A stretch of DNA of 64,000 bases from CAZMGV01 sp964565925 (GTDB lineage: Bacteria > JAGRBM01 > JAHCIT01), in the NCBI GenBank assembly GCA_964565925.1, contig CAZMGV010000008.1, positions 62,001 to 126,000 of the forward strand, read 5' to 3'. Shown here one piece after another: positions 28,355 through 36,860 of the stretch (the stretch's first letter is position 1; each line of letters opens with the position of its first letter). Made by a program: the position numbers and the translations under genes. The notes below the pieces were generated by a model. It was not told the DNA's origin, searched no databases, and saw only the letters and a program-made list of their open reading frames with translations.

Positions 28355-29124
28355 AACGCCTCCGCAGGTCCGCCCCCGGCTTTACGCTCATGGAAGTGCT
28401 CGTGGCGGTCGGCATTCTCGGCCTGATGAGCGCCATGATGTTCAGCGCGCTCACCCCGGCGCTCGAAGGCAAGGCCCGCGTCGAGCGGCTCCAGGTGGCC
28501 TTCAACCGCATGAGCCGGTTCCTGAACCGCCTGGAACGCGAACTCAGGGGGGCCTACTTCGGGAGCAACCCTGCTTCCACACGCAAGGTCTGTGGAGACA
28601 GGCCCGAGAACTGTCCGTACGTATTCATGGGCAAGAACCGGGGGGATGTGGACGAACTCCGGTTTATCACGACCGCGCTCACCGTCTCCACGCACCAGGC
28701 CGCCAGCGACGAGGCGATGATCGCCTATTTCGTCGGCAAGGGAACGACCGATACGGGCGCCTCGGCCCCCGGCCTGTTCCGCCAGCAGATGCTGGTGCAT
28801 GACCAGAACTCCTATACCAAATACGCCGTCGTCGAACGCGAAGTCCTGCCGGCGGCCACCCGGTTCAACCTGCGGTATCTCCAACGCGGGACCGAAAACG
28901 AATGGATCGAGGACTGGGACTCCACGGACGAGACGACGGTCGATCATTTCAACCACCTTCCCCGGGCCGTGGAAATAATGGTCAGCTACGACGACCCGGA
29001 CGCAGGCAGCCAGACGCTCTACACGATGGTCTCCATTCCGGCGTCTAAACCGTGCAAGGCGCCTCCGGGATCGCGCGGCGATCCGGAAGCCCCCGGCAAG
29101 AAAGTCGGTGACCAGTGCCTGTGA
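28351..29124 (+). CDS. gspJ: Minor pseudopilin GspJ
   Basis: A 257-residue minor pseudopilin that starts with GTG at 28351, overlapping the gspI stop. Prepilin site PG-FTLMEVL, hydrophobic helix VAVGILGLMSAMMFSAL, then RLQVAFNRMSRFLNRLERELR and a GspJ-type beta domain. It is longer than many GspJ proteins; extra residues lie around CGDRPENCPY and in the Lys-rich tail. Two cysteines near residues 81 and 86 and two near the C-terminus could form disulfides in the periplasm. Confidence 0.85.
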   Translation: MKRLRRSAPGFTLMEVLVAVGILGLMSAMMFSALTPALEGKARVERLQVAFNRMSRFLNRLERELRGAYFGSNPASTRKVCGDRPENCPYVFMGKNRGDVDELRFITTALTVSTHQAASDEAMIAYFVGKGTTDTGASAPGLFRQQMLVHDQNSYTKYAVVEREVLPAATRFNLRYLQRGTENEWIEDWDSTDETTVDHFNHLPRAVEIMVSYDDPDAGSQTLYTMVSIPASKPCKAPPGSRGDPEAPGKKVGDQCL

Positions 29125-30881
29125 GACGCCGCAGATTTGCGCGGGACCGGGGCATTGCGCTGATCATCGCGCTGCTCATGCTCGCGCTTTCGGCGGCCGT
29201 GGCGACCGAGTTCCTCTACAACACCCGGGTCGATCTCCAGGCGGCCAATAACGCCCGGATGCGGCAGCAGGCCCGGTTCGCCGCCAAGGCCGGGGTCGAG
29301 GCCGGCACAACGTTCCTGCGGATCGACCGCTTCAACGACTGGGCCGCCGTGATCGAACAGATCGGGGTCCCCGGATTCGGAGTCGGCGGGTTCGTCAAAA
29401 TGATGGGCGGCGCCCCCGACGAGAAGGAAATGCGCGACCAGCGGCGCAAGGAAGCGATCGCGGCCGGTGACAAGCCGCCGCCGTCCGGAACGGCGGCCAA
29501 TCCGTATGACCAGCCGAACGGCTACATGTCGTTTATTTCCAGCACCACCGGCTTCAATTTCTTCGACGACGATAATGTCGATGTGGAAATCCGCTTCATC
29601 GACGAAGCGGGCAAGTTCAACGTGAATGCGCTCGTCTACTGGATGCCCGCCGGCGGCGGGAAACCGGCGTTCAATGTCCGCCTGTACCGCCAGATCGCGC
29701 AGCTGCTGATGGACCAGACGGTTCCGCAGGGCGATACGGACAACAGTGCCACGGCCGGGCTGCGCCGCAAGTTCCGGGCGAAGGGTTCCGACCGGTTCCG
29801 CCACGACGAGGCGGGGTCCCGCGGCGAGGACGCCATGGACGGTGCCGCCACGGCGGATGACGTGGGCAAGTTCATGTGCGCGCTGCTCGACTGGCTGGAC
29901 CCCGACAACGATACGGCCGGCAGCTCCTCGGGTTCCTACAGCTGCGATGGAGGCGCCGAGAAGGATTACTACACCCAGCTTGACCAGCCCTATGAGCCCC
30001 GCAACGGACCGCTGGAATCGATCGGCGAACTGAGGCTGATCCGCGGCATGACCCCGGCCATGTACCGCAAGGTCGCCCCGTATCTCACTGTCTATACCCG
30101 CAACGACTACACCGTGCCGCCGCAGGCGCAGAATAACTGCGCCTCCACGCTTTGGGCGCCGGAAAACGTGCCGAACAACTCACCCGCTCTGCCCTGTTTC
30201 TCGCCCGACGTGAACCTTCACTCGGCGGCCGATCCGGTCATCGAGGCGTTTTTCGTGGGCGGCTGCAAGAGCCAGAACCCCCAGTTCGGCGACTGCAACG
30301 AGGATTTCCAGCGCATGAACGCGCCGGACGTCCGCGACAACCTGCTGAACGCGATCAACTGTTTCCGGGGGCCGGGGCTTCAGTCCGACCGGATCGTCAA
30401 CACCCAGTCAAAGATGGTGAAAGCGGCCGTGGGCGAGAAGGGTTCAAAGGTCAACCTCTCCGGCGGACTCGACAACAACGCCAGCGACAGCATCTTCGAC
30501 TGTCCCAAAGGAGCGATGGGAGCGGCCACCGCCCCGTCCGGCGGCAATCCGGCCGGCAGCACGCAGAACAGCAAATACCTGTTCATGCAGGACACGCTGA
30601 AAACCGTGCTGAACAGCGCCAGCCTGCCCTATACGGGCGACGAGCTGATCCAGATCACCAACCGGTTCACGCTGGGACTGAGCCTGCAGCCGCCGCCCAG
30701 CCCGCAGAAGTTCGACACCATCACGTCGCGCTGGATCACCATCGAAGCGATCGGGCTTGTGGGAGTCGCCTCGGATATGGAGCCGGTGGAGAGCCGCGTT
30801 TCGGCGACAATATTCCTGGTGCCCGTGGTCAATCCGCAGGACCCGCCGACGGTCGAGATCCTGCGCTGGGACCAGGACTGA
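29115..30881 (+). CDS. gspK: Pseudopilus tip protein GspK
   Basis: The large minor pseudopilin that caps the tip. A 588-residue protein. The N-terminus RDRGIALIIALLMLALSAAVATEF has the GspK-type prepilin sequence without the +5 Glu. Family features include ARFAAKAGVEAGTTFLR, the domain with FIDEAGKFNVNALV and the long helical insertion LLDWLDPDND, and SIGELRLIRGMTPAMYRKVAPYLTVY. It is nearly twice the usual GspK length; a Cys-containing, Asn/Ser-rich middle (about 340-480) is extra. The start may be GTG at 29115 or at 29121, the latter giving a GTGA overlap with gspJ. It is the last T2SS gene here. Confidence 0.85.
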   Translation: MPVRRRRFARDRGIALIIALLMLALSAAVATEFLYNTRVDLQAANNARMRQQARFAAKAGVEAGTTFLRIDRFNDWAAVIEQIGVPGFGVGGFVKMMGGAPDEKEMRDQRRKEAIAAGDKPPPSGTAANPYDQPNGYMSFISSTTGFNFFDDDNVDVEIRFIDEAGKFNVNALVYWMPAGGGKPAFNVRLYRQIAQLLMDQTVPQGDTDNSATAGLRRKFRAKGSDRFRHDEAGSRGEDAMDGAATADDVGKFMCALLDWLDPDNDTAGSSSGSYSCDGGAEKDYYTQLDQPYEPRNGPLESIGELRLIRGMTPAMYRKVAPYLTVYTRNDYTVPPQAQNNCASTLWAPENVPNNSPALPCFSPDVNLHSAADPVIEAFFVGGCKSQNPQFGDCNEDFQRMNAPDVRDNLLNAINCFRGPGLQSDRIVNTQSKMVKAAVGEKGSKVNLSGGLDNNASDSIFDCPKGAMGAATAPSGGNPAGSTQNSKYLFMQDTLKTVLNSASLPYTGDELIQITNRFTLGLSLQPPPSPQKFDTITSRWITIEAIGLVGVASDMEPVESRVSATIFLVPVVNPQDPPTVEILRWDQD

Positions 30882-30910
30882 GCGATCCCCAGGACCAGGC
30901 GATCCGTTGA

Positions 30911-31165
30911 CTACCGGGAATGTTTGCCGTCCGGGCTGTGGGTGCACGATCCGGCGGCAGTGAGGCCGCAGTATGTGCACCGATGGCCGCCGTGTCCGTG
31001 CTGATGATGCTTGTGCGGACTCAGGATGCAGGGCGATCCGTAGCCGGCCGAACCGCAGAAGATACAATGATCCGGATTACCCGTGTGCTCGTGATTGCCG
31101 TGCGGGCTATTTGCACAGTGCCCGTAGCTTGGCGAACCGCAGTATTTGCACTGATCAGTGCTCAT
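30911..31165 (-). CDS. Small protein with three Cys/His repeats
   Basis: An 84-residue protein made of three tandem repeats of about 26 residues: CKYCGSPSYGHCANSP, CIFCGSAGYGSPCILSP and CTYCGLTAAGSCTHSP, each followed by a His-rich stretch. Each repeat offers a CxxC pair, a third Cys and one or more His, so three metal-binding knuckles are plausible. No signal peptide is visible. I do not recognise a named function. The ATG at 31165 directly precedes the first repeat. It sits 41 bp before the cimA stop, on the same strand, and is convergent with gspK. Confidence 0.72.
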   Translation of the reverse strand: MSTDQCKYCGSPSYGHCANSPHGNHEHTGNPDHCIFCGSAGYGSPCILSPHKHHQHGHGGHRCTYCGLTAAGSCTHSPDGKHSR

Positions 31166-31206
31166 CAAGGTCTCCCTGCGGGGGAGCATAACCGGTTGCG
31201 GCCGGT

Positions 31207-32820
31207 TTATCCCTTCGCCTTGCGGCGGTCCTTGTAGAGCTTGTACGACAGCGAATCGACGAGCGCCTGATAGCTGGCCTCGATGATGTTGTGCGAGACG
31301 CCGACGGTACCCCAGCGGTCCTTGCCGTCGGTGGATTCGATCAGCACGCGGACTATGGAGCCCGTGCCCTTGTCGCCCGCGATGACGCGGACCTTGTAGT
31401 CCACCAGCTCGATCTCTTTCAGTTCCGGGTAGAACGGGATGAGCGATTTGCGAAGCGCGCCGTCCAGCGCGTTCACCGGGCCGTTGCCGATGGCGACCGA
31501 GTGGGCCAGTTCCCCGTCCACCTCGATCTGAACGGTGGCCTCCGAGAGTGGCTCCTCGCCTTCGGCCCGCTTCTCGTCGATCACGCGGAAACCGATCAGC
31601 TTGAACCCCTTCTTGTGGCTGTCCTTGTGGAGCGCCCGCTGCATCAGCAACTCGAAGGACGCCTCGGCTCCTTCGTACTGGTAGCCGGCGTGCTCAAGCT
31701 GCTTGAGCTGCTCCAGGATCTGACGCGTGGCGGGGTCGTTCTTCGTCAGGTCGATATGGAACTCTTTGGCCTTGAACAGGACGTTGCTCTGCCCGGCGAG
31801 GTCGCTGACCAGAATCCGGTGCGAATTGCCGACCAGTTCCGGTTCGATATGTTCATAGGTCCTGGACGACTTCTGCACGGCCGACACATGGATGCCGCCC
31901 TTGTGGGCGAAGGCCGAATCGCCCACGTAGGGCTGGCGCTTCATGGGCGGCATGTTGAGCAGCTCATTGAGCAGGCGCGACGTGTCGCGCAGCGACCGGA
32001 GCTGCTTCGGTGTGACGACGTTGAACCCCAGCTTGAGCTGCAGGTTCGGGATCACCGACACAAGGTTGGCGTTGCCACACCGTTCACCGATGCCGTTGAT
32101 CGTGCCCTGCACCTGGACGGCACCGGCCTCCACTGCGGCAATCGCGTTCGCCACGCCGCATTCGGTGTCGTTGTGGGCATGGATGCCGAAAGCGGCCTGC
32201 GGGACGGCGCTGGCGGCGATCCGGACAATCTCAGAGACATACGACGGCAGCGAGCCGCCGTTCGTATCGCAGAGCACCAGCACGTCGGCCCCGGCATCGC
32301 TGGCGCTTTTCAGCACCTGCAGCGCGTAGGACGGGTTCTCCCGGTAGCCGTCGAAGAAATGCTCGGCGTCGAAGAACACCTTCTCGAAGTGCTTCTTCAG
32401 GTATTTGACCGAATCGAAGATCAGGTCGAGGTTTTCCTCGAGGCTGATCTCGAGCGCGTTCGTGACGTGGAAGTCCCAGGACTTGCCGAAGATGCACGCG
32501 ACCGGCGCACCTGATTCGATAAGCGCCTTCAGGTTCGGGTCCTTGGCGGCGGTCACACCCGGCCGCCGGGTGGAACCGAACGCGGCCAGTTTCGCATGGG
32601 CCAGCTTGAGTTTTTTGGAGCGGCCGAAGAACTCCACATCGCGCGGGTTCGATCCCGGCCAGCCGCCCTCCACATAATGAATGCCCAGTTCGTCCAGCGC
32701 GCGGGCCACGGTGATCTTGTCCTCGACGCTGAAATTGACGTCCTCGCACTGGGAGCCGTCCCTGAGCGTGGTGTCGTAGATCTCGACTGTCTTCTTCTTT
32801 AAGGCCGTTGGAGGTGTCAT
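31207..32820 (-). CDS. cimA: (R)-citramalate synthase
   Basis: Condenses acetyl-CoA and pyruvate to citramalate, the first step of the threonine-independent isoleucine route. A 537-residue protein of the CimA-like DRE-TIM family: VEIYDTTLRDGSQ (catalytic Arg/Asp), YVEGGWPGSNPRD, FFDAEHFFDGYRENP, LCDTNGG and the metal-binding HAHNDTECGVANA, then GTINGIGERCGNANL. The C-terminal domain is a LeuA-type allosteric region, consistent with feedback by isoleucine. WPGSNPRD and the length separate it from 2-isopropylmalate synthase. Confidence 0.9.
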   Translation of the reverse strand: MTPPTALKKKTVEIYDTTLRDGSQCEDVNFSVEDKITVARALDELGIHYVEGGWPGSNPRDVEFFGRSKKLKLAHAKLAAFGSTRRPGVTAAKDPNLKALIESGAPVACIFGKSWDFHVTNALEISLEENLDLIFDSVKYLKKHFEKVFFDAEHFFDGYRENPSYALQVLKSASDAGADVLVLCDTNGGSLPSYVSEIVRIAASAVPQAAFGIHAHNDTECGVANAIAAVEAGAVQVQGTINGIGERCGNANLVSVIPNLQLKLGFNVVTPKQLRSLRDTSRLLNELLNMPPMKRQPYVGDSAFAHKGGIHVSAVQKSSRTYEHIEPELVGNSHRILVSDLAGQSNVLFKAKEFHIDLTKNDPATRQILEQLKQLEHAGYQYEGAEASFELLMQRALHKDSHKKGFKLIGFRVIDEKRAEGEEPLSEATVQIEVDGELAHSVAIGNGPVNALDGALRKSLIPFYPELKEIELVDYKVRVIAGDKGTGSIVRVLIESTDGKDRWGTVGVSHNIIEASYQALVDSLSYKLYKDRRKAKG

Positions 32821-33003
32821 GTCTGGTGCTTCCCGATGGTCAAAAAGGCATCCGCCACCCTACCCGCCCAGCGGCGGGAAAGGCAGTCGGGCCGAGCGCG
32901 TGGCCGGCCCTGAGCTAAATAATAATGGAAAGGCGGGTTGTGAACGCGGTCATGTATTTACCGTCTCGAACCCTTCTTGGAATGGCGGGACCCGGTCAGG
33001 AGT

Positions 33004-34227
33004 TCAGGCGGGCTGCTCGCCCATCTTGAACTCGTCGTGCAGGGTCCTCACCGCCAGCTCGGTGTACTTCTCCGAGATGACGACGGATATCTTAATCTCC
33101 GACGTGGAAATCATCAAGATATTGATATTTTCACGGGCCAGCGCCGCAAACATGCGTCCGGCGACTCCGGCGTAGGACCGCATCCCGAGGCCCACAACCG
33201 ACACTTTCGAGATAGTGCCATCCGTGGATACGGACCCTGCCCCCAGCTCCTTCGCCATCGGTTCAATAAGCGCCTTGGTCCGGTTCAGCTCCGCCTTGGT
33301 GACCGTGAACGTGAGGTCGGTCGTGCCGTCGGCGGAGACGTTCTGGACGATCATGTCGATATTGATGTTCGCGTCGCCCAGCGCCTTGAAGATCTGCGCC
33401 GCGATACCCGGCTTGTCCGGCACCTTGTGGACCGTGACCTTCGCTTCGTTCTTGTCGTAGGCGATATTGCTCGCAACCAGACCTTCCATGGTTTCCGTCT
33501 CCTCAACAATCATGGTTCCGGGCGCGTCCGAGAACGAACTGCGCACCTGCAGAGGAACCTTCCATTTCATCGCAAACTCGACCGACCGCGTCTGCAGCAC
33601 TTTCGCGCCGAGGCTCGCCGCTTCCAGCATTTCTTCGTGGGTGATCTTGGGCAGCTTGCGCGCCGTGGGGCACATGTTCGGATCGGTCGTGTAGACGCCG
33701 TCCACGTCGGTATAGATATCGCAACGGTCGGCTTTCACGGCCGCCGCCACGGCGACCGCCGAGAGGTCAGAGCCGCCGCGGCCCAGCGTCGTGATGTCGC
33801 CGATGTCGTTAATGCCCTGGAACCCGGTGACGACCGGGATAATCCCCGCGTTCACGTCGTGCAGCAGGTTCTTGGGGTCGATCGCCGAGATACGGGCCTT
33901 CATGTAGGCCTTGTCCGTGTGAATCGGAACCTGGAAACCGGTATAGCTCTTGGCCTTGCCGCCCAGGCTGTTGATGGCGATGGCGACCAGACCGCAGGCG
34001 ACGTTTTCGCCCGTGGCGACGATCTGGTCCATCTCGCGCGGATCGGGGAGCTTGGTGATCTGTTCGGCCAGCGCGATCAGCTTGTTGGTCTCGCCCGACA
34101 TGGCGCTCGAGACGATGATCACCTTTTCGCCGGCCTTCTGGGCCGCGATGGCTCTCTTCGCAACGTTCAGGATCCGCTCGATGGAGCCGACCGACGTGCC
34201 GCCGAACTTCATGACAATCAGTGACAT
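33004..34227 (-). CDS. lysC: Aspartate kinase
   Basis: Phosphorylates aspartate at the start of the Lys/Thr/Met/DAP pathway. A 407-residue enzyme: LIVMKFGGTSVGSIERI at the N-terminus, GFQGINDIGDITTLGRGGSDLSA in the catalytic core, VDGVYTTDPN, then two C-terminal ACT regulatory domains (EAKVTVHKVPDKPGIAAQIF and ISKVSVVGLGMRSYAGVAG). The ACT pair implies feedback control by an end-product amino acid. ATG at 34227 is fixed by the family N-terminus and lies 2 bp after the tsaE stop. The 183-bp gap before cimA holds no gene. Confidence 0.94.
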   Translation of the reverse strand: MSLIVMKFGGTSVGSIERILNVAKRAIAAQKAGEKVIIVSSAMSGETNKLIALAEQITKLPDPREMDQIVATGENVACGLVAIAINSLGGKAKSYTGFQVPIHTDKAYMKARISAIDPKNLLHDVNAGIIPVVTGFQGINDIGDITTLGRGGSDLSAVAVAAAVKADRCDIYTDVDGVYTTDPNMCPTARKLPKITHEEMLEAASLGAKVLQTRSVEFAMKWKVPLQVRSSFSDAPGTMIVEETETMEGLVASNIAYDKNEAKVTVHKVPDKPGIAAQIFKALGDANINIDMIVQNVSADGTTDLTFTVTKAELNRTKALIEPMAKELGAGSVSTDGTISKVSVVGLGMRSYAGVAGRMFAALARENINILMISTSEIKISVVISEKYTELAVRTLHDEFKMGEQPA

Positions 34228-34229
34228 GG

Positions 34230-34760
34230 CTATCCGTTCTGGTTCCAGCCGCCGAGCCATCCCCGGAGTGCGGCGTTTTCGGCCGCCCGGCCCAGCAGTC
34301 TGACAACCGCCTGCCGTCCGGTTTCCGCGCCGTCCGTGTGACTCAGCCCGATCTCGATCCGGCCGGGGGGCAGCGCTTCGGGGAACTTGTCGCTCCACTC
34401 GGCGATGACCGCTACGTCCTCCCGCAGGAGGTCGTCCCAGCCCAGGTCGGGCAGCTCGTCTACTGCGCCAAGCCGATAAAAGTCAAAGTGATGAACGGGG
34501 AGTTTCCCCCCTTCGTAGACGTGCTGGATGGCGAATGTCGGGCTCGTCACCAGCGTCAGGTCCGGCACGCCCAGCCCCTCGCAAAAGGCCCGGGTCAACG
34601 TGGTCTTCCCGGCTCCGAGTTCGCCGTTGAGCGCGATGAATACCGGCCCGCCCCGGACTGCACGACCGAGCGTGCTTCCCAGTATCCAGGTATTTTCCAG
34701 CGTCTTCAGCCGGATGGTCTTTTCGGTGGCTTCGGTCATCTCGGGGTCATCTCGCCCCAT
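34230..34760 (-). CDS. tsaE: tRNA t6A biosynthesis ATPase TsaE
   Basis: The ATPase of the TsaBDE complex that makes N6-threonylcarbamoyladenosine at position 37 of ANN-decoding tRNAs. A 176-residue protein with Walker A GELGAGKTTLTRA, then VTSPTFAIQHVYEGG and the Walker B-like VHHFDFYRLG, and VAVIAEWSDKFPEALPPGRIEI near the C-terminus. All are TsaE signatures. Seven residues could be trimmed by starting at an in-frame ATG (34739). The gene overlaps neither neighbour but is spaced by 2 bp from lysC and 13 bp from the outer-membrane gene. Confidence 0.92.
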   Translation of the reverse strand: MGRDDPEMTEATEKTIRLKTLENTWILGSTLGRAVRGGPVFIALNGELGAGKTTLTRAFCEGLGVPDLTLVTSPTFAIQHVYEGGKLPVHHFDFYRLGAVDELPDLGWDDLLREDVAVIAEWSDKFPEALPPGRIEIGLSHTDGAETGRQAVVRLLGRAAENAALRGWLGGWNQNG

Positions 34761-34773
34761 GCCGTCTATTCAT

Positions 34774-35733
34774 TCACTGCGAGAATCTCAACCCCAGCGA
34801 CATCATGACGAAATGCTGACGGAAGAACTCGCCATAGAAGTTATGGCCGTGGAAATACTGGAAAATGATCTTGAACCGGCGGCGGTTATTGTCGGTATCG
34901 CCGAATTCGGTACCGATCACGACGCTATGATCCGGCAGGAAGTCGTTCACTTCGTGCATCTTCAGGTCATAGCCCGCGATAAACCGGCCGATATAGAAAA
35001 ACCGGTGCGGCGAACGGAGTTCTAGCCCCAGATGGGCGTCGTTCCGCTTGATGTCCGACGGCCGGATATGGGTCCTGACCCCGACACCGCCGTAAGTCCT
35101 CCAGATTCCCGTGTCGTATGAGCCGATAAACTCGGCCGCCTCATAACTGAGATTGATCGAACGGAAACCGGGGTTATTCCGTAGATACTCGTCCCCCACA
35201 TGTGAACTCTGGTGATAGTAACGGCCGCGAAGCGACCAGCGGTCGTGGGTGAACGTGACGACCGATCCCAGAAAGAAATCCACGTAAAGCAGGTTCCCCC
35301 GGATCTTTCCTGCGTAACCGACCTGCGGGACCGCCATCCCCTCCAGACTCGCCTGTATCGACGTATGGGGTTTCGGGTCCCGGGTCGCCCAGTCGTAGCG
35401 GGCGAGACCGAATGTATCGCCCAGGAAGAACACGCCCACCAGCCGGTGTTCGTCCCGGGAGATCGTCTGCTGCTGAAGCGAAAGTTCGCTCCGGGGCTGC
35501 TTGGGATCGCCCAGTAACGGCAGGAAAATGTCGTCGACCGGAAACAGCGTCCAGCCCCTGGGCAACGGGTGTTCGGAAACCGGCCGGTCGCTGAGCATCC
35601 ATTCCGGCAAACCCAGAACCCCGTGCTTTGAATGGTCTTCTTCGGCAGGTGGAGCCTCCTGCGCACGCACGCGACCGGCCGGCATCGAAGCCAGCAGGAC
35701 CGCAAACAGGACTATGGGTACGCGCCCCTTCAT
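34774..35733 (-). CDS. Outer-membrane beta-barrel candidate (DUF1207-like)
   Basis: A 319-residue exported protein. The ATG at 35733 gives a signal peptide (GRVPIVLFAVLLASMPAGRV, cut near VRAQE). The mature part alternates polar and aromatic residues, with short strands such as LRGRYYHQSSHVGDEYL, INLSYEAAEFIGSY, RFFYIGRFIAGYDL and a final strand ending in FSQ, all typical of an outer-membrane barrel. The pattern resembles DUF1207, a family of unknown role; I hold this assignment loosely. Its 13-bp spacing to tsaE suggests a shared transcript. Confidence 0.62.
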   Translation of the reverse strand: MKGRVPIVLFAVLLASMPAGRVRAQEAPPAEEDHSKHGVLGLPEWMLSDRPVSEHPLPRGWTLFPVDDIFLPLLGDPKQPRSELSLQQQTISRDEHRLVGVFFLGDTFGLARYDWATRDPKPHTSIQASLEGMAVPQVGYAGKIRGNLLYVDFFLGSVVTFTHDRWSLRGRYYHQSSHVGDEYLRNNPGFRSINLSYEAAEFIGSYDTGIWRTYGGVGVRTHIRPSDIKRNDAHLGLELRSPHRFFYIGRFIAGYDLKMHEVNDFLPDHSVVIGTEFGDTDNNRRRFKIIFQYFHGHNFYGEFFRQHFVMMSLGLRFSQ

Positions 35734-35859
35734 AGGTTCATGGTTCAATAGCCTGCGGGCCGATTGCATGACCCCGGTCAGTGCCACCTGCGGGCGGGCC
35801 TGTTTTTTAATCCGGCCGTCGGCTTAATCTAGCCGCCAATTCCCAACCGAGAGGTATCC

Positions 35860-36708
35860 ATGCCCAACACGCTCAAACTCGATATCAGCGAAAATATCCT
35901 GACCATTACGCTTCACCGGCCCGACCGGATGAACGCCTTCACGCTCGAAATGGCGGATGAGTTAATCGCCGCCTTCGACGAGGCCGACGCGAACGACGAC
36001 GTCCGGGCCGTGATCGTGACCGGATCCGGAAAGGCGTTCTGCGCCGGTGCGGACCTCCAGATGGGCGGCGACTCGTTCAACTCGGCCCGCCGGGACACCC
36101 TCGACGATCACCGGGACTCCGGCGGCCGGGTGACTCTGAGAATCTTCGAATCGAAAAAGCCGGTGATCGGCGCCGTCAACGGCGCTGCCGTCGGTGTGGG
36201 AGCCACCATGCTGCTCCCGATGGACGTCCGGCTCGCCAGCACCCAGTCCAAGTTCGGCTTTGTGTTCGCCCGCCGGGGTCTCGTGCCCGAGGCCTGCTCG
36301 AGCTGGTTCCTGCCCCGGATCGCCGGGATCGGTCAGTCGATGGAATGGGTGATGACGGGCCGGGTGTTCCCGGCCGAGGAAGCGCTGCAGGGCCGTCTGG
36401 TCTCGAAACTCTACGAGCCTGACCAGCTGATCCCGGCCGCCCGGGCGCTGGCGAAGGAGTCCGCTGACAACACCAGCGCCATCTCCATCGCCCTCTCCCG
36501 GCAGCTTCTGTGGCGGATGCTGGGTGCCGATCACCCGATGGAGGCCCACAAGATCGACTCCAAGTGCATCTTCCACATGGGCACGACCCCGGACGTCATG
36601 GAAGGGGTCACGAGCTTCCTCCAGAAACGCCCGCCCAAGTTCCCCATGAAGGTGTCCAAGAACATGCCGCCGTTCTTCCCCTGGTGGCCGGAGCGGAAGT
36701 TCAAGTAA
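35860..36708 (+). CDS. Enoyl-CoA hydratase/isomerase (crotonase) family
   Basis: A 282-residue crotonase-fold protein. Oxyanion-hole segments GKAFCAGADLQ and GAAVGVGATMLLPMDVRLAS, then FGFVFARRGLVPEACSSWFLPRIAG, which carries the acidic residue usual for hydratases, and a MTGRVFPAEEALQGRLVSKLY motif. It could act in beta-oxidation or in another acyl-CoA route; the substrate cannot be read from sequence. GAGAGG lies 5 bases before the ATG. It is followed by a 152-bp region holding the RND operon's control signals. Confidence 0.88.
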   Translation: MPNTLKLDISENILTITLHRPDRMNAFTLEMADELIAAFDEADANDDVRAVIVTGSGKAFCAGADLQMGGDSFNSARRDTLDDHRDSGGRVTLRIFESKKPVIGAVNGAAVGVGATMLLPMDVRLASTQSKFGFVFARRGLVPEACSSWFLPRIAGIGQSMEWVMTGRVFPAEEALQGRLVSKLYEPDQLIPAARALAKESADNTSAISIALSRQLLWRMLGADHPMEAHKIDSKCIFHMGTTPDVMEGVTSFLQKRPPKFPMKVSKNMPPFFPWWPERKFK

Positions 36709-36817
36709 GCGGCTGCACCGGCACTCTGTTCTTGTCCGGCTGCCCCAAATAGCCCCGCAGCACCATTAAAACGGCGTGACGGCCGTTGACTCAATGCGAC
36801 CACCGAATTAGTTGTCA

Positions 36818-36851
36818 TTGCAAGTAATGCAACGGCATCTAATTCCGTTGC
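36818..36851. promoter_or_regulatory. Overlapping inverted repeats before the RND operon
   Basis: TTGCAAGTAATGCAA (36818-36832) is a MarR-type palindrome with TTGCA/TGCAA arms. It overlaps a second inverted repeat, GCAACGG (36829-36835) and CCGTTGC (36845-36851) with a 9-base spacer. The pump ATG is 9 bp further on. A possible -35 TTGACT is at 36786-36791. The MarR protein encoded at the operon's end is the likely binder. Confidence 0.6.
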
Positions 36852-36860
36852 GGGCCATTT

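Noticed and set aside
32863..32878. CCCGCC/GGCGGG hairpin as lysC terminator
   Set aside because: On the - strand the next T-run is about 16 bases away, too far for an intrinsic terminator.
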